From Siphonodentalium dalli (taxonomy: Eukaryota > Mollusca > Scaphopoda > Gadilida > Siphonodentaliidae), in contig CP136066.1 in the NCBI GenBank assembly GCA_032622095.1, positions 94,263,319 through 94,327,318 on the forward strand: a stretch of DNA of 64,000 nucleotides, given 5' to 3'. The position numbers were made by a program, and so were the translations under genes. Under the pieces are notes generated by a model. It was not told where the DNA came from. It did no database searches and saw only the letters and a program-made list of their open reading frames with translations. Of the stretch, positions 45,601 to 56,549 are shown in pieces. Position 1 is the stretch's first letter; every line of letters starts with the position of its first letter.

Positions 45601-46165
45601 AAAAGTTGAGATATACCCAAAGAAAGACAAGCAGAATAGTATGTATATAACATAATGTGATAAGTAGTTTGGATATAGAGCATATATATATATGTATTTT
45701 TTATAGAACTATATTTTGTTCCAACACATAGTAATAACATTTTCAAATGGAACGGGTAGTGTCATTTTAAAAGGTTCCATAGTATATACCGAACTGATAA
45801 AATATTTATCTTCCATTGACGAAGAAGTTACAATTAATATTTTTAATGCGGTATTCATGAAGTAATAATAATCTTAAATGAGATATATATACTATAATGA
45901 TATAATCTAGTCAGGTAGGTACTATTATCTCTGCTTAATGAGATAAGAGCAAATAGTAAATAAATGAAAGTTTTCAGACTTATAACTTACTAATGTTAAA
46001 GCTAATTGGCAGTATGAATATGAAATTAACTTTACATATAAACCTTAAAACTACATAACTTGAATTTAAAACTACATAACAATGAATATATACTCTAAAA
46101 CTATGAGTTTAATATAAAGGCTTTAAATCTAAATAAATTAATATATGAACTCACCACCTATGCAT
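45601..46165. other. No gene recognised
   Basis: Extremely AT-rich. Would be the N-terminal endonuclease region or inter-ORF of the LINE, but I could not recover motifs. Confidence 0.4.
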
Positions 46166-46607
46166 TTAAAGATGTATTATCCGAATAAAAGCTCCTAGAT
46201 TACTATTTCTTTGGCTTGGGGGGGGGGGTAAAATATTTGACTCGAGTCGAGGAACCCACCCATCAAAGCACAGAGTGGTCAGATATCGATTTTGAAGTTT
46301 GTTATTTCTCGAGATGTGTAATTATTTAAAACGTCGTCAAACGGACGGTCTCGGACAAATTGCGGATGAAGATGGATAACTCTAAAATCAAGTGGTAATA
46401 CGGCCAAATTTCGTTCAACAAATTGTTGATAAATAACACGTTTTTTGGGAAATTAGATACCATAGTTGACAGTGGTTATTTGTAGCATTATTTGTAGCAT
46501 TATTTGTTGCAATTGATCGATTCTGATAACTAAAGCGTATTTTGAAGAAATGTTGTTGTTGTATCTTGATGATATGGGGACCGTCTGATCGGATTGAGTA
46601 CCTTTAA
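46166..46607 (-). mobile_element. Family D TTAA MITE, complete reverse copy
   Basis: TTAA at 46166-46169 and 46604-46607. Reverse complement begins TTAAAGGTACTCAATCCGAT and passes TCCATCTTCATCCGCAATTTG and GAGGAACCC-type landmarks. The left edge reads TTAAAGATGTATTATCCGAA. Contains a 10-base-plus G run (about 46206) and a triplicated AGCATTATTTGT phrase. Confidence 0.8.
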
Positions 46608-46704
46608 TATAAAAGCAATTAAACACAAATAGCTGAATATATAGAGGAACGCACAAACTATGTACACGCAAAGCTTTGGTAACACATATCTCTAGTTACA
46701 CTAC

Positions 46705-47122
46705 CACCCCTGGTCAAGTGGTCCTGCTAATATGATATGATGCTGGTGATCCTGCTGAATTGCTATGATGCGGGTAGGGTAAACTAATGCCGTTACGAAA
46801 AAGTACCGTTATTTTTCTAAAGCTGTCATTTTCGCGATGTTTGGCTAATCCGAGCGATTATAGAAAAAGCCAGTGTGTGTATGAAACATTCAAGAACATA
46901 TATATTTTTGAAAAATATAATAATGCCTGCGATGGTGTTTCTAAAACGAAGTGTTTCCTGGATATGTTCAGATTATCATAACACCGAGAAAAAGACAAAT
47001 TAAAAAATATAACGGTTGTATTTGTTAACAGCATCAGTTAGCTCTAACGGGATAATGGCAATTCAGCAGGACCCAACCGCATCATAGCACATTAACAGGA
47101 CCACTTGACCAGGTGACTACCC
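46705..47122. mobile_element. TIR element with ~55 bp inverted repeats
   Basis: Left CCTGGTCAAGTGGTCCTGCTAA ... GATCCTGCTGAATTGC (about 46711-46766). Right inverted GCAATTCAGCAGGACCC ... AGGACCACTTGACCAGG (about 47058-47113). The interior of about 290 bp is non-coding. Target duplication not resolved. Confidence 0.75.
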
Positions 47123-47164
47123 TTATCATTCCTAGAATGACTCCGGCCGCCACCATTACCTCTA

Positions 47165-47900
47165 CCAAAGGAATATGGGTGATGTAATCGGTTGTTGTTG
47201 GGGGGAACCATACCAGTCCATCTCTTTTCTCGTGTATGGTGGTTCGTTCATAATATTTGTTTCTGTTAAAATTAATTCTTCCCTTTGCATTCTCATAACC
47301 ATTAGATCCATAACCAATTTGTCAACAATCAGCTTCCTATGACTGAGGAAGCAAGTGTTCAGATCCCGAAGCATAGAATAATGTTCTCCATAGATTACCT
47401 GCAAGGACCTTGTTTCCCCTCCTCATTCAAATGAAGGCCGTCATTATTAAACAGGTGGGACTTTATTGAACCCCTGGACAACAAAATATAATTCATAACA
47501 ATATAAATTTGTGTTACCCCCATATATTTTCCCATGATATTGCCAAATAAGCCATGCAATCTTTCCGTTTAGAGGCTGAAGCCAGAAGGTGTCAAAGCTG
47601 ATAACACAACATCTGTACACAATTATTGGGATTTCGCTACCTACAACAGATTGGTATTTATCCCATGTGTCTTAAAAATAATTTTTTTTTAGATCGTTTA
47701 TCCCAATATGCCAATGGATATAGTTCAAGGCATCGTAAAAAAAAACGCTAATGACTACCAATATTATATAGTTCAAGGCATCGTCAGAAGAACCTTGCTG
47801 AATACCAATAGACATAATTCGATGCATCGTCAGAAGAAATATTGATATGTTCTCAATGGATTCACTGATCGTCCGGGACGACGCTGAAATATCCATCGTA
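47165..47900 (-). pseudogene. SGNH-hydrolase-like pseudogene (possible LINE ORF1 esterase)
   Basis: Three SGNH landmarks appear in order on the minus strand, in shifting frames. IHWHIGINDL (about 47720-47690) resembles the block III GxND segment. VVLSALTPSGFSL and ERLHGLFGNIMGKYMG (about 47620-47520) resemble the helix between blocks. NNDGLHLNEEGKQ (about 47450-47412) is the block V D-x-x-H motif with the catalytic Asp and His retained. Block I (GDS) is not visible, perhaps lost beyond 47900 where a plus-strand LINE fragment begins. The downstream part is Asn/Lys/Arg-rich. SGNH domains occur in ORF1 of CR1-like LINEs and in other invertebrate mobile ORFs; linking it to the LINE at 42600-45600 is inference. 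Confidence 0.55.
47717..47850. repeat. Three short direct repeats AGTTCAAGGCATCGT
   Basis: ATAGTTCAAGGCATCGTAAA, ATAGTTCAAGGCATCGTCAG and ATAATTCGATGCATCGTCAG at roughly 55-60 bp spacing. They lie in the SGNH-like pseudogene and explain some of its frame disruption. Confidence 0.7.
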
Positions 47901-47904
47901 ACAT

Positions 47905-48430
47905 TCAGTTAAATCTTTATTTGCAAAATGTGTGGAATGGGGGAAGAAACCGAAGAACACTTCATTATGCCATATCCCATTTATAAAAATCTAAGAGAAC
48001 GTTTATTTGCGGAAATAAGCGACAATATTCATATTCATACCTTATATAATATGACTGACCAAAAGAAATTCTTAATCATCTTGAAACTAAGAATCTTGTT
48101 CTCCACGAGAAAACCATCGATAGCTAGGATACTCTATAAAATTTGTCAAGATTGTGGAGGGTCGATTAGCTACTTGATGAGGTCGGAGAGATGCCGCATA
48201 CTACCCACCACGGCTGTGCCTTATGGTGGTATGGTGTGGGGTCCTTGTTGGCCTTATCCAGTGACTGGTTTACCCTGTCCCTGATAGGTTACAACCAGAA
48301 TGATATATTATTGAATTGATATCTTCTGTATTCGTCTAACACTGCCTCTGATATTATGCATGCATATGTAAACATGTTTTCTTTCAACCACTGATGTATG
48401 GGATAAGAAATAAATCTATCTATCTATCTT
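47905..48430 (+). pseudogene. LINE ORF2 zinc-knuckle C-terminus with (TCTA)n tail
   Basis: Reads CKMCGMGEETEEHFIMPYPI, i.e. C-x2-C then H, with the last zinc ligand changed to Tyr (PYP for expected CP). It continues about 105 residues to a stop near 48283, then a 3' UTR ends AAATAAATCTATCTATCTATC at 48430. A terminal short tandem repeat is typical of several LINE clades. Orientation is opposite to the SGNH-like remnant. Confidence 0.75.
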
Positions 48431-48599
48431 GAGAAACGAGGAACCCAAAACATGTACTATCATCTGCAACATGGCTCAACTCTTTCTACATAAACGGCGT
48501 TAATCACCAACCATTGAACATTAATATATTTATGTTACTACACTTATACTCACATTTTATTTATGTAATTGTTTTGACAACGGCCTCGAGTGGCCTCGT

Positions 48600-49082
48600 A
48601 TCTGTCAACAAATCTATCTATCATGCAGATTTATAAGAGAGATTCTGCTTGTAGGTTATGGTGGGTAACGTGTAGGCATCACACCGACATTTTAGTAAAA
48701 TGTCCAATCATAAACATGATCTATTTTGTTTGGAAGATAGCTTAGGGTTAGTTATAATAGAATATACTATGGTGATTGATCCCTTCGAATTTATAACCCG
48801 TGATATAACTCAGCCGATGCCACAAGCTTTTTTGACTTCAACTGCTACAGAGTTATGCCTTTAGATACAGCATGTAAATATACTGCCAAAGTCTTGTTAA
48901 AATTTTGGTGTAACGAGATGTTATCTAACTGGAGGAATTTGTGTGAGTTGTCTGTATTAATTGCCGCCATCACATGCTGCCATTTACCATACAAGCTGCG
49001 CGTTATAAGTTACAAGCTGATATTTCTATATATATATATATATATATATAGTGTTGTAGACTACAACACTATATATATATAG
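48600..49082 (+). pseudogene. LINE ORF2 zinc-knuckle fragment, strongly decayed
   Basis: Frame from 48621 reads QIYKRDSACRLWWVTCRHHT, then DILVKCPIINMIYFVW. The second Cys of the first pair is Trp. Downstream, in another frame, KVLLKFWCNEMLSNWRNLCEL may be the C-terminus. It starts immediately after another AATCTATCTATC phrase, suggesting stacked insertions of related LINEs. Confidence 0.5.
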
Positions 49083-49084
49083 AA
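49020..49084. repeat. TA-rich hairpin
   Basis: ATATATATAGTGTTGTAG and CTACAACACTATATATAT are perfect inverted arms with a two-base junction. Confidence 0.85.
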
Positions 49085-50703
49085 TATCCGGCCTATACTT
49101 TAGATTACCTTTTTTGTAATATCAGCGTTAATTTGTGATTTACTAATTTTGTAATACATATTTTGTGTTCTATAGTATTTCTATCGGTGTATTTCTTTCA
49201 TTGTAGATTGAAACTCAACATAATGTCCAAAACTCTTTATATGCAAAATACATTGACATGTAATGACTTATATGATCTTTTTTGGCAAACCATCTATATA
49301 CCGGGATTCACTTGACCGGAAAATCTTTGCATTTGGTGGAGAAAAAAGGGGCCTGAAAGTTTCATCTTTGCATGTCTTCATAGTACTCGAACGCTACAGC
49401 TTTGTAATATGTCAAAAAATCGCAATACGGAATGATAAAGTACTGGCTAAGCGGGTTCTATAGTACAGCAATAATACCATTTTTGCAAAAATTCATTTTT
49501 AGATTACAACAGCATAGGCTAAATTATTGATTTTTCACGCCGTGATCACGATGATTCAGCGTGCGGATAATGGTGAGTGCGATTAGCTGGGTACGTTCTT
49601 TGTAATGCGGTCACGGAATCTCAATTGTTAACCCATTGAGATGGTTTACGCTCAATGGAGTTGAAAGGAGATAGCCATATCAGCGGCCTAGATTTTAAGT
49701 ATGAATGGAATTAAAGAGTTACACTAAATTGTCGGACATGGGCTCAAAACGTATATATAAACGATCTTTGTGCGAAGGTACACGGATGCGCGGTGAATCG
49801 GGGTGGTGGCATTTCGTGTTGAAACAGTTACTGATAATTTCAGGCTAAGTTGCGTTAAGAATCAGTAGACCCCAAATATTTACCATGACATTATGTAACC
49901 TATTTGAACCGCATGGCATGTGGGTGTTCAAGAAGTTTGCGTTCACCCTGTGGTCTAAACAATTTAATTTGACCAATAGTGCCACACAGATTGTTCCATG
50001 AGTGAATTATTAGAAAAAATCGGCGTCCCCTGATCCTTAACTTACCAATGTAGTAGTGCGTGTTGGTTATAAACCAAGTCCAAATGTCATATGTTTACCT
50101 AAATTCAGCCGCTAAGTTGGGTATAAATGGAAGGTACGGAGAATTAGGTATAGTTTAAGAATATAGATTGTGCTATATATATGTTTTATAATCGAGGTTG
50201 GATGTCCCCGGAGAACCTGGACGAGGGAGTGTTGGTCCACATTGGAATTTCCAAATGAACACCCATCATTGACACAGGTCGAAAATACCAAGTCCGAAAA
50301 CAGCCATCGCACCCCCATCATGGGTTGATTTTTTTCCAGCTGCATGGTACCTCAAACTTTTCAACTATTAAGGTCTAGATGTTCCAACTTCTAATATTTC
50401 AGCCGCTGTCCCTGTCCAAAGCTATAGCTATAGACAAATCAGGTTCCACCCTTGGTAATATTGCTATATAAAGTTGATGTGGCCATTTGAAGGGCAACCG
50501 ATATGTGTGTTTGTCGACCTTTTTCGACAAACCGTTAAGAAACATGTAACATAAAGCTTGGTTGCTTTCTTTGTTGCGCCAATAATATCGCTGTCCTCGA
50601 AAAACAATGTCAATCGAGCTTTGAAAGCTCCTAACGAGTCAACCAGTGGATCATGTTCGAGACCATTTCGGGCATTTTACTTGTCATCTTAATTGCGTTG
50701 ATA
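49085..50703. other. No gene recognised
   Basis: Frames at 49263-49463 (plus) and 50112-50345 (minus) have no recognisable domain; no repeat boundary found. Confidence 0.45.
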
Positions 50704-50740
50704 TTAAAGGGGTACTGTACACTAAATCCGGCCATTTATG
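50704..50740 (+). mobile_element. Terminal stub of family F MITE
   Basis: TTAAAGGGGTACTGTACACT; no further homology. The right TIR is absent. Confidence 0.5.
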
Positions 50741-50832
50741 GGACCATCTCATTTTATACTTAACAGAATATATATGCAACAAATGAATCACTTTGAGCCA
50801 TAGATTAGTGCAAAATACACTCATGTGCGCTA

Positions 50833-51232
50833 TTAACCCTTTACCCAACAAAACGGCCAAAACCGGCCAAATAAAGCTTCAACAGCCTAAAATATCTTCG
50901 GTCTGTCTCAATAGAACCATACAAATATGGATATCATTGGAACAGGCTCCTTGATCACATTGTGATTGTTACAGTTATGCCCTGTGCCAATGCATTCTCT
51001 TATATATGCGAGTCGACCATAGGTCGCCTCGCATATATAAGAGAATGCATTGGCCTAAAAAAATCTTTTTTTTAACACTTTTTACCATTTTTTCTTACAT
51101 TCTTTAACAATTTTATAATTTTTAATGTGTTAAGCCAATGCATTCTCTTATATATGCGAGGCGACCTATGGTCGACTCGCATATATAAGAGAATGCATTG
51201 GCACATGGCCCTTCTGTTGGGTAAAGGGTTAA
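50833..51232 (-). mobile_element. piggyBac-like double-hairpin MITE, family A, complete reverse copy
   Basis: 400 bp, TTAA at 50833-50836 and 51229-51232. By eye nearly identical to 3533-3932 over its whole length, including the CGAAGATATTTTAGGCTGTT variant, so the two are close relatives. Hairpins at about 50983-51053 and 51134-51202. Confidence 0.85.
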
Positions 51233-51324
51233 CGATGCAAACGACATGGTAATTATAATGCAAATGAATTTATGACTCGAGTTGTAAATGATTCCATTAT
51301 AATTACCATACTATATTTGCATCG
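51233..51324. repeat. Hairpin abutting the family A MITE
   Basis: CGATGCAAA.GACATGGTAATTATAATG pairs with CATTATAATTACCATACTATATTTGCATCG. It begins at the base after the MITE's TTAA. Confidence 0.7.
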
Positions 51325-51439
51325 TTCATAGAACAAATGAGTGTCTGGTCGTGATTAATATATAGGGTCCGTTATTACACGATGTATACTATATATATAC
51401 TAACACAACACATATGACACATTGAATTGCACATATTTG

Positions 51440-51785
51440 GAATGTTGTTGGATAAGATATTTGACAAGCTGTTCATTTAGGGTCATTGTTTCGAAGTCTG
51501 GGAAATGTGTCTTCATAAGGGTAACGAGCCCAGTACCAGGTGTGCGGTATAAGCGTACATTCTAAAAGAAATTGCCTTTCGTCTTCTATTGCTCCATCGG
51601 AACAAAATTAAATAGGCCTTTTTTTCAATACCGTCGGTGGTTGTGTGTGCATGTGCTTTTTCAGTGTAACATTCCGCAATTTGGTGTTGCCAGTCCGAAC
51701 TTTCGATATGTCGTATAATTAGCGATCTTCGGGAAAATTGGCGGTTAGTGTATAGACGTGTCACGGAATGAGGTTATGATCGGTA
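51440..51785 (-). pseudogene. LINE ORF2 zinc-knuckle fragment
   Basis: The minus strand reads CSDGAIEDERQFLLECTLIP, then HTWYWARYPYED, matching the EDExHFLLxC part of the zf-RVT knuckle with His replaced by Gln. The first Cys pair is damaged. A separate-phase frame (51764-51513) covers the same stretch. No catalytic RT residues. Confidence 0.6.
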
Positions 51786-51844
51786 TCTGTTCTCAACTAT
51801 TTTCACATATCTATTATATATTTTGGAACTTCTGTCTGCATATG

Positions 51845-52115
51845 TGTATGTATGTGTCTTCATACACTCGAAAACTGCTCGACCGATCCCGCTCGAATTT
51901 GGTATGTATAGGCCTATACTTTGATCCCGGGAACAATATGGGCGGGTCCAGTTTCACGTGCGACCGTGTCATTGACTTTGATATTTACCTCTCTCATATA
52001 CGCTCATATATAGGCATGTTTCTGGACCGATCGGACAATAGTTTTGTTTTCTCCTAATTCTTTAACCGTTGTTCGCTCAGTATTAAATAGCCCGGACGAA
52101 GTCGGGCACACCAGC
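51845..52115 (-). mobile_element. RTE/SINE-like tail element, family M, reverse copy
   Basis: The right edge reversed is GTGTGCCCGACTTCGTCCGG. The left part reversed is CATACCAAATTCGAGCGGGA, TCGGTCGAGCAGTTTTCGAG and a TGTATGAAGACAC tail. Same wording as 14268-14751 and 53351-55049. The plus frame 51758-52057 is antisense to it. Confidence 0.6.
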
Positions 52116-53350
52116 TGGCATACACTAATTATCAACAATTTAAATATTTTACTTGCATGTGGATCTAGTTTCATGCGCAAATAACAAGGCGGGTAATGTT
52201 ATTGGTAAACTACAAAGCATAACATAAACTGCACACAATTTTGCAGGAAATTATTATCAGTGCCCATTACTTTAATATGTAATATGGTCTGTATTTTTGT
52301 TACTATTCTTAACGAAATCAATGGGTACTTTTGTCTTGTCTTTATCGGAGAAGTTTAATCAGCATTTCCAACATTGTGAAAGTTGCATCGACAGACCTTG
52401 CTCTTGAATAGAAATTTAGACCCCCCAAAAAACACCTTCTATTAACAGAGGAATTCTGTTTTAACATTAGTAATATTTGCTACACTTAATGGATTATAGT
52501 TTCCTGTACAACTTCCAAGGTGTGTAACTCTATTGAGTTAATTGATTTAACATTCGAGCCATAACATCTTTGTAAAAAATAGCAATCAATCCCGCTCTCT
52601 CTTGGATGCAAATGCACACACAAGATGTGACATATCACAGGTATCATATACCAAACACCTCAAAATAATCAAGTACCCCGGGGAGGAGGGGTCTGCAAAA
52701 TTAAAAAATCAAGTGCAAGCTGTGCAATGTATATCACCCAATTTCGCAGTCATATATTTGTGTCGTTATCGCTTTTATGCACATATATTTCAATGTATTG
52801 GGTCGGGTGTAATAATATGGTTTAATGTACTTTTTCCTGAGATCAGTAAGTTTGGTGCACTTAAAAAAAAGTGATATTCTTCTCCAAGACCATTGTTACA
52901 TAATTTAAACTTTCTATCTTCGTGAACTTATCCAACCCAGGAGCCTGTCTCGATAGGAAGTCGGTGATTCCTAGTATATGGAGTTTCATCAGGCGTGAAA
53001 CGACATTATGGTTGGTGTGTGAAAGATACGCATACTTATGTTCGTTGCTTGTGCCATTTCTGTGGTTATAGTATTTTTGTCGTTTCGCCCTAACACGAAA
53101 GTCGCACAACGTATATGTATATTTCCGGCTAATGCCGATTGTCGTCGAATGTATACAGCTATAAGTAAGTAATGCTTTATTCTCAGCCTTATTATGCATG
53201 TATAATGTACAGAGTAAATTAGATAATATTGAAACTTAAACAAATACCTGGTATTACATGTTGTTTCGCATTGACATTGCTGTTGCGTATCGGTCGGTGC
53301 GACAAACGGTCATATATGGGGTCTCTTAGAAGTTCATATATATATATATA
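52116..53350. other. No gene recognised
   Basis: Minus frames 52861-53199 and 52989-53243 overlap. HRNGTSNEHKYAYLSH is suggestive of a LINE tail but has no cysteine pairs, so it is not called. Confidence 0.4.
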
Positions 53351-54201
53351 CTAGAAGGTGACCCGACTTCGTCCGGGCTATTCAAAAACCAAATTTCAAG
53401 TCGATTGCTCCACCCGTTTCCTTGATCTGGTCTGCGCATGCGCGAAGCTGGTGTCGCACGTGCTCGGCGACCCGATAAAATTCGTATCCGGGGCAAGATA
53501 CATTCACATACCAAATTTAAAGTCAATATCTCAACCCGTTTCCGAGATCTCGTCTGCGCATGCGCGAAGCTGGCGTCGCACGTGCTCGGCGACCCGATAA
53601 AATTCGTATCCGGGGCAAGATACATTCACATACCAAATTTCAAGTCGATAGCTACACCCGTTTCCGAGATATATAGCCCAATGTCATTTGCGGATACCTC
53701 GGCCGGTGATGAGTTAACGCGACACAGTCAAATGCATCGGCAGGGTGAGAGTTAACGTAATCTAACTTTATGACCTCTGACGACGTCATAGAAATTACGC
53801 ATTGATTTTATCCTGATAAAAGCATCGTACCACTTGTACCTAATAATTGAGGCAGATAACTAAAACGGATACATACATATTATATATCGTTGGAAAGATG
53901 AAGCCACACAGATTCTAACCGTGCAAATTATATGACTGGCAATTTATTATTCGCGCTATATCGTATCGATTTGTGAGCACCGAACTGAAATATATTAGCG
54001 CAAAACGGCGTAAAAACAGATTTGACCTCCGCACGTGAAAAGTTGACCTCGCACGGACAAATAAATATGCCTATGTTCGTCTCCGGCCGAAAATACCCTA
54101 AAATACCAAATTTCATCGAAATTGGCTTAGTCGTTTTCGAGTCCATCGATTTCAAACACACACACACACAAACACACAGATCTTTCAAAATATATAATAG
54201 A
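53351..54201 (+). mobile_element. RTE/SINE-like element, family M, tandem copy 1
   Basis: CTAGAAGGTGACCCGACTTC start; ACCAAATTTCATCGAAATTGG, CGTTTTCGAGTCCATCGATT and a CA-rich tail at the end (54150-54200). Inside is a 122 bp unit repeated more than twice, each with TGCGCATGCGCG, GTCGCACGTGCTCGGCGACC and CGATAAAATTCGTATCCGGG. Translated frames (53358-53600, 53438-53755 and minus frames) are repeats, not genes. Confidence 0.75.
53433..53444. promoter_or_regulatory. TGCGCATGCGCG palindrome (NRF1-type site), first of four
   Basis: Fits the YGCGCAYGCGCR consensus of NRF1/alpha-Pal. The same site is at 53555-53566, 54284-54295 and 54406-54417. Function is unproven. Confidence 0.35.
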
Positions 54202-55049
54202 CTAGAAGGCGACCCGACTTCGTCCGGGCTATTAAAAAACCAAATTTCAAGTCGATTGCTCCACCCGTTTCCTAGATCTGGTCTGCGCATGCGCGAAGCT
54301 GGTGTCGCACGTGCTCGGCGACCCGATAAAATTCGTATCCGGGGCAAGATACATTCACATACCAAATTTAAAGTCAATATCTCAACCCGTTTCCGAGATC
54401 TCGTCTGCGCATGCGCGAAGCTGGCGTCGCACGTGCTCGGCGACCCGATAAAATTCGTATCCGGGGCAAGATACATTCACATACCAAATTTCAAGTCGAT
54501 AGCTACACCCGTTTCCGAGATATATAGCCCAATGTCATTTGCGGATACCTCGGCCGGTGATGAGTTAACGCGACACAGTCAAATGGATCGGCAGGGTGAG
54601 AGTTAACGTAATCTAACTTTATGACCTCTGACGACGTCATAGAATTTACGCATTGATTTTATCCTGATAAAAGATCGCACCACTTGTACCTAATAATTGA
54701 GGCAGATAACTAAAACGGATACATACATATTATATATCGTTGGAAAGATGAAGCCACACAGATTCTAACCGTGCAAATTATATGACTGGCAATTTATTAT
54801 TCGCGCTATATCGTATCGATTTGTGAGCACCGAACTGAAATATATTAGCGCAAAACGGCGTAAAAACAGATTTGACCTCCGCACGTGAAAAGCTGACCTC
54901 GCACGGACAAATAAATATGCCTATGTTCGTCTCCGGCCGAAAATACCCTAAAATACCAAATTTCATCGAAATTGGCTTAGTCGTTTTCGAGTCCATCGAT
55001 TTCAAACACACAAACAAACACATACACAGATCTTTCAAAATATATAATA
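54202..55049 (+). mobile_element. RTE/SINE-like element, family M, tandem copy 2
   Basis: Direct head-to-tail repeat of copy 1 at 851 bp spacing, near-identical (isolated differences such as CCTAGATC for CCTTGATC and a shorter CA tail). Because family tails end in AT-rich sequence directly followed by the next start, either unequal exchange or a dimeric insertion could have made the pair. Confidence 0.8.
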
Positions 55050-55090
55050 ACCATTTTAGGAATACACTAATAATGAACGCTCTTTAAAAA

Positions 55091-55287
55091 ATGTATATAA
55101 AGAGTAATATCCAAGATGGCTGCCGGCGGCCATGTTTTTCATCGAATTTTTTTCAAATTCCATAGCTCCCATCTAGAGGTGATCCTAAAGATGCATGTAA
55201 ATTCTCAAACAATTCTCCAATAAATGAGGGGACGACGGCCGCCAACCCATAGCAACAGCTCAAACTTCACTTCGTCAAGTTGAGCTA
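55091..55287 (+). mobile_element. Helitron-like (HINE/pearl type) 3' end fragment
   Basis: One core unit (CCAAGATGGCTGCCGGCGGC, CATGTTTTTCATCG), then GGGGACGACGGCCGCC, CATAGCAACAGCTCAAACTT and the terminus GTCAAGTTGAGCTA. Same right end as 22992-26099 but a different core subfamily, closer to 61440-62141. Confidence 0.7.
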
Positions 55288-55489
55288 ACAGGAGAAAATA
55301 ATGGGCTTTTCGTCGTTTTAGTAAATTTCTCAGCAGATTGTGAACACAAATTTATCACTTTATGTATCTGTGATCGAGCAGACAACATTTTTGGCAAACA
55401 AATGTGTGTTCCAATGTAAGGACTAAGTCAAACTTGCATTTGGCACAGAATTGGCGTATTTGAGGTCAAACAAATTGAAGAAATACTTA

Positions 55490-56015
55490 ATAAAGGCACG
55501 GGCGGCGTCGTTGCAGAAATATTTATATTTGTTCAAATCGCCACCAACAGAAGGAACAGCAAAATATATACAGTTCCGCTCATATGCCAAACATAATCAG
55601 CGCGTAAATAGTATATTGTCGTCAAGACGTACGATGGTGTACGTATACAAGAGGACTGATCGTGTTACAGAAGTTGTGCTTCTGTTTACATAACACAGCG
55701 CAATTCTATTGGTTAATCACACAAAATTCATATAAACGCTCTTTATTATTTCCATATCAGGAAAACAGTAACAAATAACGCTCTTTATGTTTACCATATC
55801 CGGATCTAAACAAAAACCAGGAAACGTAACGTTTTTGCTTTTGTTTACATAACAAGGGGGGGGGGTGACAATAACATAACTGTTTATGCCATATTTCTGA
55901 TTGGCATACGAACAAGGTATGTCTATATCATACTATTCCTTCTGTTTATGGCGGTTTTTGACGCAGGTGACTATTTTAACAGCATACCCACCGCCAACGC
56001 CGCCCATATCTTTAA
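55490..56015 (+). mobile_element. TTAA MITE, family H, second copy
   Basis: Left AAAGGCACGGGCGGCGTCG, right reversed TTAAAGATATGGGCGGCG. It shares GTGTTACAGAAG, AACGCTCTTTAT (two), TGCTTTTGTTTACATAACAA and ATACCCACCGCCAA with 33875-34376. Interior G run at about 55855. Confidence 0.75.
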
Positions 56016-56549
56016 GGCCTTATGAATCCTTAATTAGCCTTGACTCTTTTAAAAAAAACTGCTTTGGGGCGTTGTTTGCTCATGTTGTGTATTAAACGGA
56101 TATGCCTAACTCGAGCTTCCAAATTTTGTCTACGTAATTTGGAAGGAGGTATGTACAAGATAGGCTGACAAATACACGAACTATTGCTATACCGGCTTCA
56201 TATGATCTGAAATATACTGTCCATGGTCACAACCATTTCCCAGCGGTGAAATAAACGCTCTTTATGTCTATATACCATATCGGGAATAGACTAAGACGGA
56301 ACTCTCTTTTCTGTTCCATGTCGTACAAATGGCTGTGGCTTCAATGCGTATATTTGTGACATAATGCTCGTAGAAAGATTTTTCAATTATTTATCGACCT
56401 AATTAGATACGGGGAAAAACTCAAAAGCGACTATTAATATGTGTTTTTTGGAGGGCAAACTGCTTTGATAGACAAAAAAAAAACGTTTTTAATGTGTAAA
56501 ATCATTTGAACTTTTCTGCCAAAACACTTTATTGTTGACTAACTGAAAC
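56016..56549. other. No gene recognised; family J repeat at 56310-56450
   Basis: Family J landmarks (GTGACATAATGCTCGTAGAAAG, ATTTATCGACCTAATTAGATACGGGG) are present. The remainder is unassigned. Confidence 0.4.

Noticed and set aside
47162-47404. Separate 80-codon minus gene
   Set aside because: It is a shifted phase of the SGNH-like remnant's Asn/Lys/Arg-rich downstream part, not an independent gene.
53326-54606. Open frames of up to 194 codons on both strands
   Set aside because: They follow the tandem family M repeat, recur identically in both copies, and are open on both strands because of repeat composition.
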